Shown: piece after piece, positions 8,274 to 10,242 of the stretch
Layout of the letters: every line of letters starts with the position of its first letter
How positions within the stretch are numbered: position 1 is the stretch's first letter
Assembly: GCA_020849725.1 (NCBI GenBank)
Contig: JADLAZ010000031.1
Coordinates: 1 to 10,242 of the forward strand
DNA length: 10,242 nucleotides
Source of the DNA: Chloroflexota bacterium
Lineage (GTDB): Bacteria > Chloroflexota > Chloroflexia > Thermomicrobiales > JADLAZ01
Direction of reading: 5' to 3'
Position numbers and translations under genes: made by a program
Notes under the pieces: generated by a model
What the model saw: the letters and a program-made list of their open reading frames with translations, nothing else
What the model was told of the DNA's origin: nothing
The model's database searches: none

Positions 8274-9799
8274 CGCGCGTCCTCTCCCAGAATGACCAGG
8301 ATGTCGGTGCCGGGCGGCGCTGGCGCTGGGCCGAGCCGCACGGCCGTGGCCGGCAGGCCGAGTTCGCTGGCAACGGCGATGGCCGACTGCCGGGCGCTAC
8401 CGTACAGGTAGACGATCGACTTCGGGTACTGGCCTGCCTCTGGGTCTTGCGAGACATCGACGATCGCGTAGCCTTTGGCGCGTAGGATGTCGGCGTTTCG
8501 AGCCGCCAACCCCTGGATGCGCGTGCCGTTGCGCACCCACACGCGTGGCCGGGCTGTGGCCACCGTTGCCACCGGCGTCACCGTGGCCGGACGCGCGGTT
8601 GGGGCTGGCGGCGCGGTCGACACGGGCACGCGCGTCGGCGTCGCTGCGGCCGCCGGCTTGGCGGCGGCCGGTGCGGGCGCGGCCGCGCCGGTCATCTCAC
8701 GCACTGCGGCGTTGATCTTGGGCCAGTTCGGCTCAAGATAGAAGATCTCCGGCAAATCGCGTGGGATCGTCATGTCGACGGTGATCCCATAGCTCTTGAT
8801 CGCCTCCCGATCGATCTGCGCGCCGAGTCGCGCCAGCGCCGGTAGCTGGCGCGGGTCGATGTCGGTGCGCACCGAACCGGCGACCAGATTCAGCAACTCT
8901 GGCACGCGCGGCAGCAGATCGAGCTTGATGCCCTGCTCGCGAATAGCGTGCAGCACCTGCTGCTGTCGCCGGTTGCGCCCAAAGTCGGAGTCGAAGTGGC
9001 GCGAGCGCGCGTAGCGCAACGCGGTTGCGCCATCCATCCATTGCAGCCCGGCCGGCACATACAGCCGGGTGTAGTTCGGGCCGTCGTCAGCCGGGTACTC
9101 GTCGTCCTTGAGCAAGTAGGGCACGTCGACGACGATGCCGCCGACGGCGTCGACGATGCGTGTGAAGCCCCGAAAGTCGACCGATGCGAAGTGGTGGACG
9201 GGGATCTTGAAATTGGCCTCGATTGTCTGCATCACCAGCGCCGCGCCGCCGCTCGGCTTGCCGGTCTTCTCGCCCAGCGGAAAGGCCGCGTTGATCTTGT
9301 TCAGGCCGTAGCCCGGCACGGTGACCCACAGGTCGCGCGGGATCGACATCATGCCGACGCGCTTGCCGACGGGGTCGATGGAGACCAGGATCATGGTGTC
9401 GCTGCGGGGCGTGTCCTCGTCGTCACGCTTGTCGACCCCCAGCAGAACGATGTTGAGCCGCTCGGAGCCTGTCCACTCCGGCGGCCGCGTCGGCGGCACG
9501 ACTGTGGCGATCACCGGCGCCGTCGTGGCCCCGGGCGCCGGCGCGCCCGGGGCCACCGTTACGGGCGTCGGCGGCGCCACGGCGACCGCGGTCGCCCGCA
9601 CTGACGGCACAAACACCGCGTTCATGGCCTGCTGCGCAGCCAGCACCACCGTGCCGACGTACACGCCGCCGGCCACCAGGAGCGTGATCGGCACCAGCAC
9701 GAGCGTCTTCGCCCACCAGGGCAGCCGCGAGCGTGAGCGCGCCGGCGCGGCGGAGTATTGCTCGTAGATCGACCGATGGCCCGGACGGCCGATGCGCAT
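8270..9799 (-). CDS. LytR-CpsA-Psr (LCP) family protein with LytR C-terminal domain
   Basis: A 509-residue membrane-anchored extracytoplasmic protein. It has a short basic cytoplasmic tail (1-30), one transmembrane helix (about 32-55), a Pro/Ala/Thr/Val linker (66-108), the LCP catalytic domain (about 113-290), a second Pro/Ala/Thr linker (371-418) and a LytR_C domain (about 419-506: VWVRNGTRIQGLAARNAD to the end). LCP residues include RSDTMIL (132-138), SIPRDLWV (152-159), the GI(V)VDVP block (221-227), ALRYARSRH (260-268) and GRNRRQQQV (274-282), carrying the conserved arginines and aspartate that bind pyrophosphoryl-lipid. LCP proteins transfer undecaprenyl-pyrophosphate-linked glycopolymers to peptidoglycan or other acceptors. 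The polymer here is unknown, though the gene argues for a wall glycopolymer and a monoderm-like envelope. The ATG at 9799 has GGGAG at 9810-9806 upstream. It appears to be a single-gene unit. Confidence 0.95.
   Translation of the reverse strand: MRIGRPGHRSIYEQYSAAPARSRSRLPWWAKTLVLVPITLLVAGGVYVGTVVLAAQQAMNAVFVPSVRATAVAVAPPTPVTVAPGAPAPGATTAPVIATVVPPTRPPEWTGSERLNIVLLGVDKRDDEDTPRSDTMILVSIDPVGKRVGMMSIPRDLWVTVPGYGLNKINAAFPLGEKTGKPSGGAALVMQTIEANFKIPVHHFASVDFRGFTRIVDAVGGIVVDVPYLLKDDEYPADDGPNYTRLYVPAGLQWMDGATALRYARSRHFDSDFGRNRRQQQVLHAIREQGIKLDLLPRVPELLNLVAGSVRTDIDPRQLPALARLGAQIDREAIKSYGITVDMTIPRDLPEIFYLEPNWPKINAAVREMTGAAAPAPAAAKPAAAATPTRVPVSTAPPAPTARPATVTPVATVATARPRVWVRNGTRIQGLAARNADILRAKGYAIVDVSQDPEAGQYPKSIVYLYGSARQSAIAVASELGLPATAVRLGPAPAPPGTDILVILGEDAR
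9527..9554. repeat. Perfect 12-bp all-GC inverted repeat inside the LCP gene
   Basis: GGCCCCGGGCGC at 9527-9538 and its exact reverse complement at 9543-9554 are separated by the four bases CGGC. All 28 bases are G or C. It codes for part of the Ala-Pro-Gly-rich linker after the transmembrane helix (about residues 82-91). It should form a very stable hairpin in the mRNA. Confidence 0.95.
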
Positions 9800-9844
9800 C
9801 CCTTACTCCCGCGCAGCGCTGTGGCGCGTGGCGCATGACAGGGC

Positions 9845-9853
9845 ATTCTAGCA
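9845..9853 (-). promoter_or_regulatory. Extended -10 promoter element for the LCP gene
   Basis: On the minus strand TGC (9853-9851) is followed by TAGAAT (9850-9845), which matches TATAAT at five of six positions and has the TGN extension. The start would be near 9838, about 39 bases before ATG 9799. The -35 position for a 17-base spacer (9873-9868, AACGTT) is poor, which fits an extended -10 promoter or one needing an activator. Confidence 0.5.
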
Positions 9854-9865
9854 TGGGCAGTGAAA

Positions 9866-9875
9866 CGAACGTTCG
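9866..9875. promoter_or_regulatory. 10-bp perfect palindrome over the LCP -35 region, candidate operator
   Basis: CGAACGTTCG is its own reverse complement and covers the expected -35 position of the LCP promoter. The site is well placed for a dimeric regulator. It resembles a LexA-type half-site pair but lacks the four-base centre, so no regulator is named. Confidence 0.35.
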
Positions 9876-10034
9876 GGGCGACCCTATTGCCCGACTGACA
9901 GACGCCCAGCCGCTGGTGCTGGTTCCCACCGGCCGTGCATCGCTAGGCTCGTGCGCCCTGTTGAGCTACGCAGCCGCCGTCGCGCCGGATGGTCACTGGC
10001 CGCCGGCCACCCGCAACTCCTGCGCGCGCGGGCA
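9876..10034. other. Middle of the 9800-10123 divergent intergenic region, no gene seen
   Basis: The spacer between the LCP gene and the citrate synthase gene is 324 bases. Its ends carry the LCP promoter elements (9845-9875) and the citrate synthase promoter (10035-10063). The 159 bases between them show no supported coding frame, tRNA, riboswitch or strong hairpin. Confidence 0.6.
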
Positions 10035-10063
10035 TTGTCCGTGCCTCTGTCACTTGATACGAT
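10035..10063 (+). promoter_or_regulatory. Sigma-70-type promoter for citrate synthase
   Basis: TTGTCC (10035-10040), a 17-base spacer, then TACGAT (10058-10063), with TGA just before the -10 giving an extended -10. Each hexamer matches four of six consensus bases and the spacing is ideal. The start would be near 10070, leaving a leader of about 54 bases. This is the best complete promoter in the window. Confidence 0.6.
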
Positions 10064-10123
10064 GGGGGCGGATCGGCGGCGCGACCAGGCCGGCGCCGTT
10101 TGGTGCGAAAGGAGGGAACCACC

Positions 10124-10242
10124 ATGTCGGCCAGCAAGGGCCTTGAAGGCGTTGTCGCCGCCGCGTCGACGCTCAGCAACGTCGAAGGGACCATCGGCCG
10201 TCTCAGCTATCGCGGCTACGCGATTCAGGATCTGGCCGATCA
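10124..10242 (+). CDS. Citrate synthase family protein, N-terminal part (partial)
   Basis: Thirty-nine codons are present before the window edge. The start MSASKGLEGVVAAASTLSNV followed by EGTIGRLSYRGYAIQDLAD matches the N-terminus of bacterial citrate / 2-methylcitrate synthases: the KGLEGVVAAxTxLSxVdG...G.L.YRGY.I.DLA pattern. The enzyme condenses oxaloacetate with acetyl-CoA (or propionyl-CoA) in the cytoplasm. The catalytic His and Asp residues lie beyond the window, so citrate and methylcitrate synthase cannot be told apart. The start is firm: AAAGGAGGG at 10108-10116 lies seven bases before the ATG, the strongest ribosome binding site in the window, which together with its promoter suggests high expression. 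Confidence 0.9.
   Translation, partial: MSASKGLEGVVAAASTLSNVEGTIGRLSYRGYAIQDLAD

Noticed and set aside
9866..9875. LexA (SOS) box upstream of the LCP gene
   Set aside because: The CGAAC and GTTCG halves abut, whereas the Gram-positive LexA box needs four bases between them.

Overview
The window is gene-dense, GC-rich bacterial chromosome with good Shine-Dalgarno sites, GTG starts and short intergenic gaps. No mobile element, CRISPR array, tRNA or rRNA is visible. The mix of genes suggests a Chloroflexota bacterium, perhaps of the Thermomicrobia/Sphaerobacter type: a LytR-CpsA-Psr wall protein with Pro/Ala/Thr/Val-rich linkers, a membrane-anchored PP2C phosphatase, a K+-independent H+-pumping pyrophosphatase, an ECF sigma factor and a citrate synthase with a GLEGVVAA start. 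A high-GC actinobacterium is the main alternative. This assignment is inferred from protein flavour, not from a marker gene.

Layout. (1) 1-226, minus: N-terminal part of an ECF sigma factor that runs off the left edge. (2) 447-1551, plus: a probable two-gene operon of an ICMT-type membrane methyltransferase and a CoA-pyrophosphatase-like Nudix hydrolase. (3) 1548-6089, minus: three genes in one direction, hppA (proton-pumping pyrophosphatase), a FAD-dependent oxidoreductase and a PP2C phosphatase. A strong hairpin lies after hppA, and PP2C seems to have its own promoter. (4) 6384-8273, plus: a 629-residue fusion of an inositol-monophosphatase/CysQ-type phosphatase with an ADP-ribosylglycohydrolase. 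(5) 8270-9799, minus: an LCP protein with a LytR C-terminal domain. (6) From 10124, plus: the first 39 codons of a citrate synthase, with a clear promoter and ribosome binding site.

Several genes act on phosphate or nucleotide-linked bonds: Nudix on CoA/NDP-X, PP2C on phosphoproteins, HppA on pyrophosphate, IMPase on phosphomonoesters, and ARH on ADP-ribose links. They do not form one obvious operon or pathway. The most unusual item is the IMPase-ADP-ribosylglycohydrolase fusion, whose two halves both keep their catalytic motifs. Other points of note are two convergent gene pairs that each share a CTAG tetramer for both stop codons, a repeated use of extended -10 promoters, and a perfect 12-bp all-GC hairpin inside the LCP gene.
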